Source of the DNA: a virus
Length of the DNA stretch: 30,045 nt
Direction: 5' to 3' (one strand)
IMG/VR virus record: IMGVR_UViG_3300030116_007212
Coordinates: 2,022 to 32,066 of that record
Below, piece after piece: positions 5,759-12,613 of this stretch (positions are counted from its first letter, which is position 1; every line of letters starts with the position of its first letter). The translations under genes and the position numbers were made by a program. The notes beneath the pieces were generated by a model. The model saw only the letters and a list, made by a program, of their open reading frames with translations. It made no database searches and was not told the DNA's origin.

Positions 5759-6096
5759 ACACAAACTTTAGATTTTCTTTTGTATAAATAACTACCGTGA
5801 GGATCACATACCTGTAGCAGTTCATTAAAATCATCCCATAAATTATATCTCTTATCTTTAACTGGAGCATTCCAATTTGCTGCTTTGTAAATATCAAGAG
5901 TATTGTTATCGACAAATGCGTGGACACTATCGCTACCACGATTTGTCACAATAATCTTAGTATACTTCTTATTAATCTTAAACCAATAGTATGCGGTTTT
6001 TTGTTCTTTAGAATGAGGCCCATGATACCTAGCAAAAGCCTTTTGCTCTAATACTTCGCACCACTCTTCGATCAAATTGATATACTTTTCTTCCAT
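5755..6096 (-). CDS. Uncharacterised conserved-type phage protein
   Basis: 113 residues. The N-terminus is helical (YINLIEEWCEVLEQKAF), then KYTKIIVTNRGSDSVHAFVDNNTLDIYKAANWNAPVKDKRYNL, which reads like a compact alpha-beta domain frequent among hypothetical proteins of environmental phages (from memory; I cannot name the family). AGGAG lies upstream of the ATG and the gene has its own promoter at 6120-6147. Function unknown. Confidence 0.75.
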   Translation of the reverse strand: MEEKYINLIEEWCEVLEQKAFARYHGPHSKEQKTAYYWFKINKKYTKIIVTNRGSDSVHAFVDNNTLDIYKAANWNAPVKDKRYNLWDDFNELLQVCDPHGSYLYKRKSKVCV

Positions 6097-6119
6097 AATT
6101 TTTCTCCTGTGTTACTACC

Positions 6120-6147
6120 AGTATACCATAGTTATCGGCATTGTCAA
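6120..6147 (-). promoter_or_regulatory. Sigma70-type promoter TTGACA-N16-TATACT
   Basis: -35 TTGACA at 6147-6142, -10 TATACT at 6125-6120, spacer 16 nt with CGATAACTATGG. It drives the gene at 5755-6096. It belongs to the shared promoter family described in the findings. Confidence 0.8.
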
Positions 6148-6163
6148 GCAGAATCTTTAGATT

Positions 6164-6427
6164 TTATTTTAACAGACTGTGAACATAGATAACTAAAACA
6201 ACCATTAATACTGTTAAAATAATTGGTGCAACCCAATAATGAAGAAGTATGTTAGACTGTATATGAATAGACCAATAATCACTGATCGCATTGTCAATTT
6301 CTCTTCTTGAATATCCTTCATTAGTTAAAACCCAGTATAATTGTTTTTCTGTTAATTGATCTTCTTCATCCCAATATCTTCGTGCCATTGTTAAAAGACG
6401 TTCATCTTCATCTATATTACGGTACAT
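6164..6427 (-). CDS. Small membrane protein, C-terminal TM segment
   Basis: 87 residues. The N-terminal half is soluble and acidic with a helical pattern (DEEDQLTEKQLYWVLTNEGYSRREIDNAISDYW), resembling a UBA/SHOCT-like helical pair. The C-terminal half has one membrane helix (WVAPIILTVLMVVLVIYVHSLL). The ATG is preceded by AAAGGAA at short distance. Family unknown. Confidence 0.65.
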   Translation of the reverse strand: MYRNIDEDERLLTMARRYWDEEDQLTEKQLYWVLTNEGYSRREIDNAISDYWSIHIQSNILLHYWVAPIILTVLMVVLVIYVHSLLK

Positions 6428-6461
6428 TTCCTTTCATCTTTTCTACCGCCTCTAATAATCT

Positions 6462-6629
6462 TTACTTATCTTTTTTATCTAAATCAGCCTTGTGTTGTTT
6501 ATGTTTCCATATAATATCATAAAATTCTTGTTCTATACTTTTAAGTGGATACCTCTTAACTTGTTCATCATCTTCACTGTGCGGTAATCCTGTGGACATA
6601 GAATATTTTGTTGGTTCTTTTTTATTCAT
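6462..6629 (-). CDS. Small charged protein (55 aa)
   Basis: ATG at 6629, TAA at 6464-6462. The product is hydrophilic, rich in Lys, Asp and His (start MNKKEPTKYSMSTG, end KADLDKKDK), with no membrane segment. It lies in a run of co-directional small genes. No family recognised. Confidence 0.55.
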   Translation of the reverse strand: MNKKEPTKYSMSTGLPHSEDDEQVKRYPLKSIEQEFYDIIWKHKQHKADLDKKDK

Positions 6630-6642
6630 CTATTTGCCCTTT

Positions 6643-6789
6643 TTATTTTGATGCTAATAAATATAAACCAATATTAGAAAAAGCATATCCAAAATAAGCA
6701 ATACCCATACCGGGATTACCTTTCCATAACTGTTCAATACTTACATATAAGTATATTAAACCAGTTAATACAATTAACCATCCACTCAT
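6643..6789 (-). CDS. Small membrane protein (48 aa)
   Basis: ATG at 6789 overlaps the TGA of uvsE (ATGA). The 48 residues form two hydrophobic helices (SGWLIVLTGLIYLYVSI and IAYFGYAFSNIGLYLLA) around a short loop EQLWKGNPGMG. The coupling with uvsE and clean hairpin topology support a real gene. No function recognised. Confidence 0.65.
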   Translation of the reverse strand: MSGWLIVLTGLIYLYVSIEQLWKGNPGMGIAYFGYAFSNIGLYLLASK

Positions 6790-7700
6790 ACTAATACACC
6801 TTCTTGATAATGTGCTATAGCTTTATCTTTCATTTTTAATTCCATATCAACATCAAAATCAATACCATAATTATTGAAAGGTTTTTCCGCATAATCTGCA
6901 TGTTTTCTAGGATTAGGATGATCTGGAATACTTTCACTATAATGAAACAAAGGTTTATATCCATTCCATGTTAATCTACAAAATCTAATAGCCTCTTCTT
7001 CAGTCCACCCGTCAGGATGGCAGGCATGATGTAGATAGTCAAATGTAATAGGTATTTTAGTTTTAGGGTAAAAATCGTTTACTAATTGTTTAACACTCCA
7101 ACAATTAAGTTTGTCGTCATTTTCTACTACAATTCTATCTCTACACATTGGATCGAGTAGCATAAAATTGTCATAGAATCTATCAACTACTTCTGCGTTA
7201 GTACCCTCTCTGTTATTGATATGGATATTCATAGGAGAATTATAGTCTGGTGGACAACCTATACGATCCAGAAAACTGCTATAAAAATTAAGTTCTGTAA
7301 TAGTTTTATCAACCGCATTTTGATTAGTAGATGCTAATACATTAAACTCACTTGGATGACAACTAATTCTGACATTTGATTCCTGTACTGTTTTATACAG
7401 CATATCAAAAGCACCTTCTATTGCTTCATAGTTGGGTAATTCTTCCCAATCTATATTTGCCTTATCATAAGTCATCAAAGGGAAAAGATCACTACTAATT
7501 CTGTAGCAATAGTTACGTTCTGCACAATATTTAATTGTAGCGTCTGTAACTACTAAATTATTTAATATTCTGTCACCTAGTATAGACAGTGCTTCTTCAC
7601 GGGGTAAAGAACTGAATCTCTTATAGGTCATAGTTTGAAATTTAAGTGGAGTGTCTGACTCTCTTAAATCTAACGATATACAGCATAGTCCAAATTGCAT
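6786..7700 (-). CDS. uvsE: UV damage endonuclease (UvdE/UvsE family)
   Basis: 304 residues, the usual length of bacterial UvsE. The start MQFGLCCISLDL, the segment YCYRISSDLFPLMT, the metal-site-type ISCHPSEFNVLAS, NIHINNREGT, VVENDDK and the PITFDYLHHACHPDG segment fit the TIM-barrel metal-dependent UV endonuclease family, which nicks 5' of pyrimidine dimers and 6-4 photoproducts to start alternative excision repair. The gene has a consensus promoter (7717-7744), and a terminator of the preceding unit lies just upstream. AGGAGG lies upstream of the ATG. It fits a phage that must repair its genome after sunlight. Confidence 0.9.
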   Translation of the reverse strand: MQFGLCCISLDLRESDTPLKFQTMTYKRFSSLPREEALSILGDRILNNLVVTDATIKYCAERNYCYRISSDLFPLMTYDKANIDWEELPNYEAIEGAFDMLYKTVQESNVRISCHPSEFNVLASTNQNAVDKTITELNFYSSFLDRIGCPPDYNSPMNIHINNREGTNAEVVDRFYDNFMLLDPMCRDRIVVENDDKLNCWSVKQLVNDFYPKTKIPITFDYLHHACHPDGWTEEEAIRFCRLTWNGYKPLFHYSESIPDHPNPRKHADYAEKPFNNYGIDFDVDMELKMKDKAIAHYQEGVLV

Positions 7701-7716
7701 AATAGCCTCCTACTCT

Positions 7717-7744
7717 AGTATAACACATACACAGAGATTGTCAA
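7717..7744 (-). promoter_or_regulatory. Promoter of uvsE (TTGACA-N16-TATACT)
   Basis: -35 at 7744-7739 and -10 at 7722-7717, 16-nt spacer. It lies directly after the terminator at 7745-7779 on the - strand. The spacer lacks the CGATA of the related sites. Confidence 0.8.
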
Positions 7745-7779
7745 GAAAAAAGTGACGACCCTGTTAAAAGTCGCCACTT
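7745..7779 (-). terminator. Rho-independent terminator after the 7.9 kb gene
   Basis: On the - strand AAGTGGCGAC, a 9-nt loop and GGTCGTCACTT are followed by TTTT. One pair is G-U on this strand. It ends the unit that contains the genes at 7.9-8.8 kb. Confidence 0.75.
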
Positions 7780-7880
7780 ATAAAAAAGGGGTTAGGTTTA
7801 CCTAAATTTAATACCGTCCTGTAAACTATTGAGTCTACTATAATTAGTCCTACCCTTTCAGGCTTGTTATAATAGTTATC

Positions 7881-8429
7881 CTATAAATTGAGTCCATCTT
7901 GAAATTCTTGTGGATTAAACAAAGTCCTTTGATCCTGTGATTGTCTTAGTTCTCTTCTTAATCTAAATGCCCTATCTGTTTCATTACTATTTAAATCCCC
8001 TTCATTGATATATTCTCTTAATTCGTCATCAGTCATAGGAACCATAGCTTCTTCTTCATAATAATATTCCCAAGGTTTCCATCTTATTCTAGTATGATCT
8101 ATGGCAATTTGTTTCCTTCCTTTTTTATCTGTATAACTATATTTAACCCAATACCATTCTTCTGCCATCATCGCTTCTTCTATAACTTTAAAATCTGTTG
8201 GATAGTTATTAAAAGAAAATATTTTAAATTGACCCATCTTGTATAAAGACTCTAACACTCCTTCATCTTCAAAATCAACAGGGAAAAATGTATTGTAAAA
8301 TGAATTACCCACAATGGGTGCTTTCCATCCTATGTATTCTATATTTAATAAGAAGCCTATAGATAATCCTACAAACAGTAAAAAGAACTGATAGAATATT
8401 GTCCTACAAACTGTTTTAGTTATAGTCAT
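7881..8429 (-). CDS. Membrane-anchored uncharacterised protein
   Basis: 182 residues. An N-terminal membrane helix (IFYQFFLLFVGLSIGFLL, about 11-28) is followed by a soluble domain rich in aromatic and acidic residues (EEWYWVKYSYTDKKGRKQIAIDHTRIRWKPWEYYYEEE). The charged C-terminus has a helical run of Arg and Gln. The start lies just after the stop of the Gly/Thr-rich gene at 8433, so the two are probably co-expressed from the 8.8 kb late-type promoter. Unknown function; a virion or lysis-related role is possible. Confidence 0.65.
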   Translation of the reverse strand: MTITKTVCRTIFYQFFLLFVGLSIGFLLNIEYIGWKAPIVGNSFYNTFFPVDFEDEGVLESLYKMGQFKIFSFNNYPTDFKVIEEAMMAEEWYWVKYSYTDKKGRKQIAIDHTRIRWKPWEYYYEEEAMVPMTDDELREYINEGDLNSNETDRAFRLRRELRQSQDQRTLFNPQEFQDGLNL

Positions 8430-8432
8430 AGT

Positions 8433-8765
8433 TTATTCCACAATGACATTTAACAAATCATCAACACTATTTTCGGGATAATTTAATACAAACCTAAAGT
8501 TAATATTTCTAGTCATAATAGCACTACCAGAAACATTTGTGCCAATACTTTTACTATCTGAAACTTTTACATTACTATAATTACCAGTAGCAAATGCACT
8601 CGCTAATGTTGTAGCTAAACCAAACGCTAAATTCGCTACTCCGCTACCAGTTCCTACCCCAGTTGGAATAAAACTTGTAATACTTCCACTAGGAATATTC
8701 AATATACCTGTTCCAACAGTTGCCCCAGTAAATATTTCTGTTAATGAATCTGTTGTAAATGCCAT
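8433..8765 (-). CDS. Putative virion-associated Gly/Thr/Ser-rich protein
   Basis: 110 residues. The N-terminal two thirds are low-charge and rich in Gly, Thr, Ser and Ala (FIPTGVGTGSGVANLAFGLATTLASAFATG), then a beta-like part (SIGTNVSGSAIMTRNINFRFVLNYPEN). This composition is typical of phage structural or membrane-interacting proteins. It is preceded by a 13-bp motif identical to the one before the fibre operon at 26.8 kb, which suggests late expression. No family recognised. Confidence 0.6.
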   Translation of the reverse strand: MAFTTDSLTEIFTGATVGTGILNIPSGSITSFIPTGVGTGSGVANLAFGLATTLASAFATGNYSNVKVSDSKSIGTNVSGSAIMTRNINFRFVLNYPENSVDDLLNVIVE

Positions 8766-8799
8766 GAGTATTTTGCCTTGTTGGTTAAGATCATATACT

Positions 8800-8812
8800 A
8801 AGTATACACCTA
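8800..8812 (-). promoter_or_regulatory. Candidate late promoter TAGGTGTATACTT
   Basis: The 13-bp motif is identical to 26780-26792 on the + strand. In both places the TATACT lies about 35-38 nt before the start codon and there is no consensus -35. Just upstream on the - strand is an 11-bp tandem repeat (AAAACTAAATC twice). It is probably read by a phage sigma factor. Confidence 0.5.
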
Positions 8813-8904
8813 CATTTGATTTAGTTTTGATTTAGTTTTCATTTGTGGGAATTATGCCCGCAATTATATTTTGATTAGTATAGATAGTGGGTTTTATACC
8901 ATAA

Positions 8905-9000
8905 TTATGAATTAGATAAATATAAAGACACTAGCAGTATAGATACCACTGTAGGGATTATAGCAATAGCACAGAGGTTAGATGTTATAATAGTTGACAA
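8905..9000 (-). CDS. Possible 31-aa single-span membrane peptide
   Basis: A TTG start at 9000 with AAGGG upstream opens a frame that is almost entirely hydrophobic (STIITSNLCAIAIIPTVVSILLVSLYLSNS). It overlaps the end of the frame at 8978-9133. Length and start codon leave it uncertain. Confidence 0.25.
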   Translation of the reverse strand: MSTIITSNLCAIAIIPTVVSILLVSLYLSNS

Positions 9001-9133
9001 TTCGTAAACCCTTATAAAATATAGACTTAGTTAAAATTACCATATGGAAGAATACTAATAAAACCAATAGGGACAATAGAAACAATAGTAGGAATAATAT
9101 AGGGTATTCAATATGCTTTATATCTATTTGCAC
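8978..9133 (-). CDS. Possible 51-aa single-span membrane protein
   Basis: A GTG start at 9133 with a purine-rich GGTGGGCGAG upstream. After a polar start (QIDIKHIEYP) comes a run of about 20 Leu, Phe and Val residues and a basic tail (TKSIFYKGLRIV), a clean membrane-anchor pattern. It lies in an otherwise gene-free 450-nt stretch. Chance cannot be excluded in such AT-rich DNA. Confidence 0.35.
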   Translation of the reverse strand: MQIDIKHIEYPILFLLLFLLSLLVLLVFFHMVILTKSIFYKGLRIVNYYNI

Positions 9134-9214
9134 CTCGCCCACCCGCAATAAGTAGAAATTAAAGTTTTTTCGGCAAAAAACAAGTAAATTTATGCAGAAA
9201 AGAATGAAAATAGG

Positions 9215-9373
9215 TTATTTTTTAATACCTGATGATTTATAACTAATAAGACTAAGACTACTAGAATGTGGAGTATTATTTCTAATCTCCCATGTATTCC
9301 ATAGAAACAAGTGACCGGGAACTATAGTGTCTATAGTATAAGAACATGAATTATAATTATTGGTATTATTCAT
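9215..9373 (-). CDS. Small uncharacterised protein (52 aa)
   Basis: The ATG at 9373 overlaps the end of the upstream gene (stop TAA 9368-9366). The product starts MNNTNNYNSCSYTIDTIVPG and continues with HLFLWNTWEIRNN and a Ser-rich end (HSSSLSLISYKSSGIKK). The non-random composition, with Trp pair and Ser/Leu periodicity, and the coupling argue for a real gene. No family recognised. Confidence 0.5.
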   Translation of the reverse strand: MNNTNNYNSCSYTIDTIVPGHLFLWNTWEIRNNTPHSSSLSLISYKSSGIKK

Positions 9374-9557
9374 CAACCGGAAAATCTATAGGGGTATCTT
9401 CATGTATAATATTAATATCATCTGCCTTACATTCAAACTCTTCACCATTTGGTAAAGATACTAATACGCCTCTATCAAAATCTAGTGCATCTTTAGCATC
9501 TTGTTCTGTTTCAAATTCAGCTAAAATATAATTATATGCTTTCCAGTAATATGGCAT
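9366..9557 (-). CDS. Small acidic protein (63 aa)
   Basis: MPYYWKAYNYILAEFETEQDAKDAL followed by an acidic C-terminus (EFECKADDINIIHEDTPIDFPVDE). AAGGA precedes the ATG. The pattern aligns with small single-domain alpha-beta phage proteins, but no function can be assigned. It has its own promoter at 9592-9619. Confidence 0.65.
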   Translation of the reverse strand: MPYYWKAYNYILAEFETEQDAKDALDFDRGVLVSLPNGEEFECKADDINIIHEDTPIDFPVDE

Positions 9558-9591
9558 TTGATAATCCTTTTAAATTTGGTGGTGATACAGT

Positions 9592-9619
9592 ATAGTAGTA
9601 AACTAAAAGATATAGTCAA
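9592..9619 (-). promoter_or_regulatory. Promoter TTGACT-N16-TACTAT
   Basis: -35 at 9619-9614, -10 at 9597-9592, 16-nt spacer as in the other - strand promoters. It drives the genes at 9366-9557 and 9215-9373. Confidence 0.55.
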
Positions 9620-9752
9620 CCACATATTCTAAATTTTAACAAAAATATTCTTATTGACAAATGGTAGATTCCCGTTATTAATTATGCAGTAGTTGGGTAT
9701 TAATATATACTATCTTCCATATCTCTTCTGTATAATCTATATAAATCTAATA

Positions 9753-9799
9753 GACTACTAAAACTAGCTGACTACGAACAATTCGGAACGATCAGATTA
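9753..9799 (-). repeat. Intergenic repeat element, copy R1
   Basis: A 47-bp stretch beginning GACTACTAAAACTAGCTGAC and containing TACGAACAATTCGGAACGAT. It is about 80% identical to R2. On the - strand it contains two GTTCG-type half sites about 10 bp apart, followed by AGTCAG. Confidence 0.6.
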
Positions 9800-9846
9800 G
9801 TTTAGATGAAACAAATATAATAATTATCTGATTATAAAAATCCCCT

Positions 9847-9893
9847 GACTACTAAAATTGACTGACTACGAACCATCCGTAACGATCGGTATA
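9847..9893 (-). repeat. Intergenic repeat element, copy R2
   Basis: Direct repeat of R1 (GACTACTAAAATTGACTGAC, then TACGAACCATCCGTAACGAT). Downstream it shares ATATTAGGTGGGACA with copy R3 at 10.5 kb. It sits between the terminator of the 9975 gene and the promoter of the 9366 gene. Confidence 0.6.
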
Positions 9894-9927
9894 TATTAGG
9901 TGGGACAATATTAATATATATAGATAT

Positions 9928-9959
9928 AAAAAAAGCCCCCGACATTTCTGCCGGGAGCT
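9928..9959 (-). terminator. Rho-independent terminator after the 9975 gene
   Basis: On the - strand AGCTCCCG, a 9-10 nt loop and CGGGGGCT are followed by seven T. It starts 15 nt after the stop codon. Confidence 0.88.
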
Positions 9960-9974
9960 ACGGAGGGAACAACA

Positions 9975-10304
9975 CTATGATTCTGTAGTATCTCTGATAA
10001 ACATAGAGTCACCAGATACACGAACTGAATATTTACCTATTTTTCTTTCATAATTTTCTTCACCTGTAAGCCAACTACTCAGACAATGAACCTTTACCCA
10101 ATCTCTAGGTGGCAAGGTATGACTATCATTATCATCTGACATGGCTAAAATAATACCATCTTTATCTACTACTTTCCACCCATAAAAATCCTCATCAATC
10201 CAATCTGCCATATTTTCAAATAACCCTATAACTTTTACAGTAGGGCATCTAGCAAATTGTGGGAAAGTATATGTAGCTAATACGTGTTGAATTTTATCGT
10301 CCAT
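9975..10304 (-). CDS. Uncharacterised protein (109 aa)
   Basis: The start at 10304 (MDDKIQHVLATYTFPQ) is chosen because GGAG lies 6 nt upstream; the longer reading would use TTG. The product is acidic, with DWIDEDFYGWKVVDKDGIILAMSDDNDSH and WVKVHCLSSWLTGEENYERKIGKYSVRVSG, which look beta-rich. It stands alone between promoter 10413-10440 and terminator 9928-9959. No family recognised. Confidence 0.7.
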   Translation of the reverse strand: MDDKIQHVLATYTFPQFARCPTVKVIGLFENMADWIDEDFYGWKVVDKDGIILAMSDDNDSHTLPPRDWVKVHCLSSWLTGEENYERKIGKYSVRVSGDSMFIRDTTES

Positions 10305-10412
10305 AGTATTCTCCAATTAGACCACTATTCTTTACTTCCTGCATAACCCGATTACTATAAAGGGTAACAGACAGTATCGACTTTGTGGTGAGGTTGTTCT
10401 TCCGTTACTACC

Positions 10413-10440
10413 ATTCTACTATATATTATCGACTTGTCAA
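10413..10440 (-). promoter_or_regulatory. Promoter TTGACA-N16-TAGAAT
   Basis: -35 at 10440-10435, -10 at 10418-10413, spacer 16 nt with TCGATAATATATAG. Repeat R3 lies just upstream. It drives the gene at 9975-10304. Confidence 0.8.
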
Positions 10441-10458
10441 CCCCTTCGACTTGAACAT

Positions 10459-10510
10459 TTTTAGCTGACTGTAAACATTCGTAAACGATCCGATTATATT
10501 AGGTGAGACA
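10459..10510 (-). repeat. Intergenic repeat element, copy R3
   Basis: Reads TTAGCTGACTGTAAACATTC, then GTAAACGATCCGATTATATT and AGGTGAGACA on the + strand. On the - strand two GTTTAC half sites are spaced 10 bp apart, upstream of the promoter at 10413-10440. Related to R1 and R2. Confidence 0.55.
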
Positions 10511-10536
10511 TTTATCATAATCACTATTATAATTTA

Positions 10537-10546
10537 GGCCCGGGCC
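10537..10546. repeat. GGCCCGGGCC palindrome, copy 1
   Basis: A perfect 10-bp GC palindrome preceded by TTTA. One of four identical copies within 4.4 kb of AT-rich DNA, each near a gene boundary and upstream of a promoter. See findings. Confidence 0.8.
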
Positions 10547-10557
10547 TGAAAGTGCAA

Positions 10558-10612
10558 GAAAAAAGCCAGTCCCGCAGTCTTGGATATCCCCATTGACGCT
10601 GCGGAACTGACT
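10558..10612 (-). terminator. Rho-independent terminator after the 10742 gene
   Basis: On the - strand a 14-bp stem (AGTCAGTTCCGCAG with CTGCGGGACTGGCT, two G-U pairs) is followed by TTTTTTC. The loop of about 21 nt is longer than usual. Confidence 0.85.
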
Positions 10613-10698
10613 TCTAAATCAAGGTTAGCTTTCGTCAAAAATCCATACCATGATTATAAATAAGATAATGATTGGCACAGTGTTGACTCCTTCCAATC

Positions 10699-10727
10699 GG
10701 GGCAGAGGCTGTTGTACAGCATACCCC
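10699..10727 (-). other. Hairpin between stop codon and terminator
   Basis: GGGG (10699-10702) pairs with CCCC (10724-10727) and encloses GCTGT/ACAGC (10708-10712 with 10716-10720). It may protect the 3' end of the mRNA or be part of a bipartite terminator. Confidence 0.4.
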
Positions 10728-10741
10728 AGACAGGGAGGGAA

Positions 10742-11122
10742 TCAGTTGACGGAAACAAGAGGGCGAATTGCATTTCCGAAAAGATGCTTGCGAGCCATGA
10801 TACCGCGACCAGTATAATACTGTCGAACATCACCTGAAGGGTCTTCAGTTACCAGCAAGTTACCGCTGCGAACAAATGCTCCTTTTTGAAGCTCGTCCCT
10901 ACGATAGTTACTGCAAGCATTAAGATGCCTCTTAGTACTGTCAGAAACATGATACTTTTCGATAACCTTCTCGAACGAACGAGGAGCATCATCGTGATGA
11001 GGCTGCAAATATCGGAAACTGATTACGTCACCGACCTTTGCCTTTTCCATAGTCGTAGGCAAGCCAAAGTAGCAAATACCCGCAACAACCAACGCAACAC
11101 CGCAAACAATAGCAATAGTCAT
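10742..11122 (-). CDS. Membrane-anchored uncharacterised protein (126 aa)
   Basis: The start at 11122 (MTIAIVCGVALVVAGICYFG) has AAGGAG 8 nt upstream; the longer reading would begin upstream of the transcription start. One N-terminal membrane helix is followed by a soluble beta-rich part (AKVGDVISFRYLQP, SFEKVIEKYHVSDSTKRHLNACSNYRRDELQKGAFVRSGNLLV, DVRQYYTGRGIM). The second half resembles uncharacterised small proteins of large phages that mediate base or protein interactions; I cannot name a family. It has a near-perfect promoter and strong terminator of its own. Its GC content is higher than in neighbouring genes. Confidence 0.7.
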   Translation of the reverse strand: MTIAIVCGVALVVAGICYFGLPTTMEKAKVGDVISFRYLQPHHDDAPRSFEKVIEKYHVSDSTKRHLNACSNYRRDELQKGAFVRSGNLLVTEDPSGDVRQYYTGRGIMARKHLFGNAIRPLVSVN

Positions 11123-11143
11123 ATTAAATCTCCTTTGTAAATA

Positions 11144-11171
11144 ATTATAGTAAAATTCCCTCAAATGTCAA
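11144..11171 (-). promoter_or_regulatory. Consensus sigma70 promoter TTGACA-N16-TATAAT
   Basis: -35 at 11171-11166 and -10 at 11149-11144 match the bacterial consensus exactly; spacer 16 nt. It drives the gene at 10742-11122. Confidence 0.88.
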
Positions 11172-11185
11172 GGCCAGAGGGCGGA

Positions 11186-11422
11186 TTATTCCGCCGTGAC
11201 CTTGTTGTTATGAGCATCACCTGCTTGTTTTGCAGTTACGCCCGTAACTCTTGCACGCCACACTTTGTAGCCTTGCTCGCTGAACTTTTTGATACCATCT
11301 GACTTGACAGTAGAAGTATTTTGAGTGTGCTGCTGATCTAAATGATTTTGCAGACCTTCAATAACTTTTTCAGAATCAAGATTTTCACCGACCATATCAA
11401 CCTTAAAAGTGTACTTATTCAT
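11186..11422 (-). CDS. Uncharacterised small protein (78 aa)
   Basis: The start MNKYTFKVDMVGENLDSEK at 11422 has GGAG 6 nt upstream. The product is polar, with a helical N-terminal half (SEKVIEGLQNHLDQQ) and a beta-like VWRARVTGVTAKQAGDAHNN. The ending RARVTGVTAKQAGDAHN occurs in small phage proteins of unknown role. Co-transcribed with the acidic gene at 11456. Confidence 0.65.
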   Translation of the reverse strand: MNKYTFKVDMVGENLDSEKVIEGLQNHLDQQHTQNTSTVKSDGIKKFSEQGYKVWRARVTGVTAKQAGDAHNNKVTAE

Positions 11423-11455
11423 AACATTCTCCAAAGTAAAAAGTGTAAACTAAAC

Positions 11456-11602
11456 TCAATCGCACCAGACACTATAAGTCCAATCATCATATTCCAAGTC
11501 GTCGTAATCATCGTCTAGGTAATCGTAAGAATATGGATTCTCGTTGATTGCCTCGTTGAAAGACTCTTCTATGTAATCAGCAATATCATCTGGGTCAGTC
11601 AT
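11456..11602 (-). CDS. Small very acidic protein (48 aa)
   Basis: MTDPDDIADYIEESFNEAIN, then an Asp/Tyr-rich stretch (SYDYLDDDYDDLEYDDWTY) to the TGA at 11456. AGGAGGT-like GGAGGTAAGA precedes the ATG. Small acidic proteins of this kind can mimic DNA and inhibit host nucleic-acid enzymes, but nothing here proves that. Driven by the promoter at 11648-11675. Confidence 0.65.
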   Translation of the reverse strand: MTDPDDIADYIEESFNEAINENPYSYDYLDDDYDDLEYDDWTYSVWCD

Positions 11603-11647
11603 TCTTACCTCCGTTTCTTAGCAACAACCGTTGTTGCTTGTCTCTTA

Positions 11648-11675
11648 AGTATACTATTATTATCGTCATTGTCAA
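11648..11675 (-). promoter_or_regulatory. Promoter TTGACA-N16-TATACT
   Basis: -35 at 11675-11670, -10 at 11653-11648, spacer 16 nt with ACGATAATAATAG. It drives the acidic gene and the 11186 gene. Confidence 0.82.
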
Positions 11676-11755
11676 GTGTTTTCTTTAGCGATAATCATAA
11701 AAAAAGTATTTTTATTTTTGTGCTGTTTGGCATAAGATTGGGGCCTAACGGTCTT

Positions 11756-12526
11756 TTATGCGACCGCCTCCTGTTTGAGAATTTTAAGAGCATTGGCCGC
11801 CTTGCTACCTTTTGGCTGTACGCCGTGAATCAGTAGAGCAAAGTCTTGATTAGCTCGTGCAGGATCAGCGGCGTGAACATCATCATGATCGACTTCTAGA
11901 CCGAGATCGTCTGCTTCTTGTTGGCTGAACACAACCTTAGCAGAGCGTAAACCATGCTTCTCGATTAGTTCGTCAGTGTAGCCTCCGCGACTAGCCGTGA
12001 GAACCAGATTGTTTGGTACGTTGTCACGGTTGGCGATCCAATACTTGAGAGACTTTGTATAGGCATAGAACAGAACATCTGGACGACGACAGGCTACCAG
12101 CATCCACGCTCTGAAATACTTTTCGTTGAAGAAATCACCAGACACATGAATACGCACGACTCTGGCATCTTTGGGTAATGCGATACATAATGCGTCGGCT
12201 ATTTCGAAAGATGTTTTCAGACTATGTATAGCATCGTGATTAGCCTTACGTCTTTTGTACGTGTTGGTGAATAAGACTTCTTGACTAGCAGAAAAACAAC
12301 GGAATTTCGTGTGTGGCCCGTCTTTTATCTTACGACTACCGTCTGCCTGTACGTCCGCCCGACTATGACATTCGTGAGCGAAAGGACAGTCTACCCCCGA
12401 TAACAAATCGAAGGAATACACTTTGGGAGTAGACCGTCCTATCTTAGCACTCAACCAACGAGAGAGAACAGATTTTGCATACTTGTATAGTTTTTTGAGC
12501 TTGTTGTTGGCTACTGAAAATTTCAT
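11756..12526 (-). CDS. GP88-family phage protein
   Basis: 256 residues. The segments GVDCPFAHECHSRAD (44-58), FRCFSASQE, RIHVSGDFFNEKYFRAW and LTASRGGY fit the phage gene-product-88 family known from mycobacteriophages and other phages. Clustered Cys/His residues (C47, C53, C77) suggest a metal or Fe-S site and the family has been compared with radical-SAM-like enzymes, but no activity is established. AAGGAG precedes the ATG. Higher GC content than the AT-rich genes around it. Single-gene unit behind promoter 12563-12590. Confidence 0.7.
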   Translation of the reverse strand: MKFSVANNKLKKLYKYAKSVLSRWLSAKIGRSTPKVYSFDLLSGVDCPFAHECHSRADVQADGSRKIKDGPHTKFRCFSASQEVLFTNTYKRRKANHDAIHSLKTSFEIADALCIALPKDARVVRIHVSGDFFNEKYFRAWMLVACRRPDVLFYAYTKSLKYWIANRDNVPNNLVLTASRGGYTDELIEKHGLRSAKVVFSQQEADDLGLEVDHDDVHAADPARANQDFALLIHGVQPKGSKAANALKILKQEAVA

Positions 12527-12562
12527 ATCGTTGGCTCCTTCGTGGGTGTTTGTTATACTCTG

Positions 12563-12590
12563 AGTATATCATATATATCGGCGTTGTCAA
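12563..12590 (-). promoter_or_regulatory. Promoter TTGACA-N16-TATACT
   Basis: -35 at 12590-12585, -10 at 12568-12563, spacer 16 nt with GCCGATATATATGA. It drives the GP88 gene. The 69-bp repeat copy A lies just upstream. Confidence 0.85.
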
Positions 12591-12613
12591 CTGGTTTTCT
12601 TTAAAAAAATCGG

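Larger units (their letters stand above)
8813..9214. other. Low-coding interval between 8433 gene and 9215 gene
   Basis: About 400 nt with only the two short hydrophobic frames noted separately. No terminator with a clear T-run, no long inverted repeats and no RNA motif recognised. A pentanucleotide-like AAACAATAG/GGACAATAG repetition near 9.06-9.09 kb is present on the + strand. Confidence 0.4.

Noticed and set aside
9786-9836. Eighth array unit at 9.8 kb (ATCAGAT/ATCTGAT with inner GTTT/AAAC)
   Set aside because: The stems are present, but the internal loops are unequal and lack the TTA-N6-C pattern.
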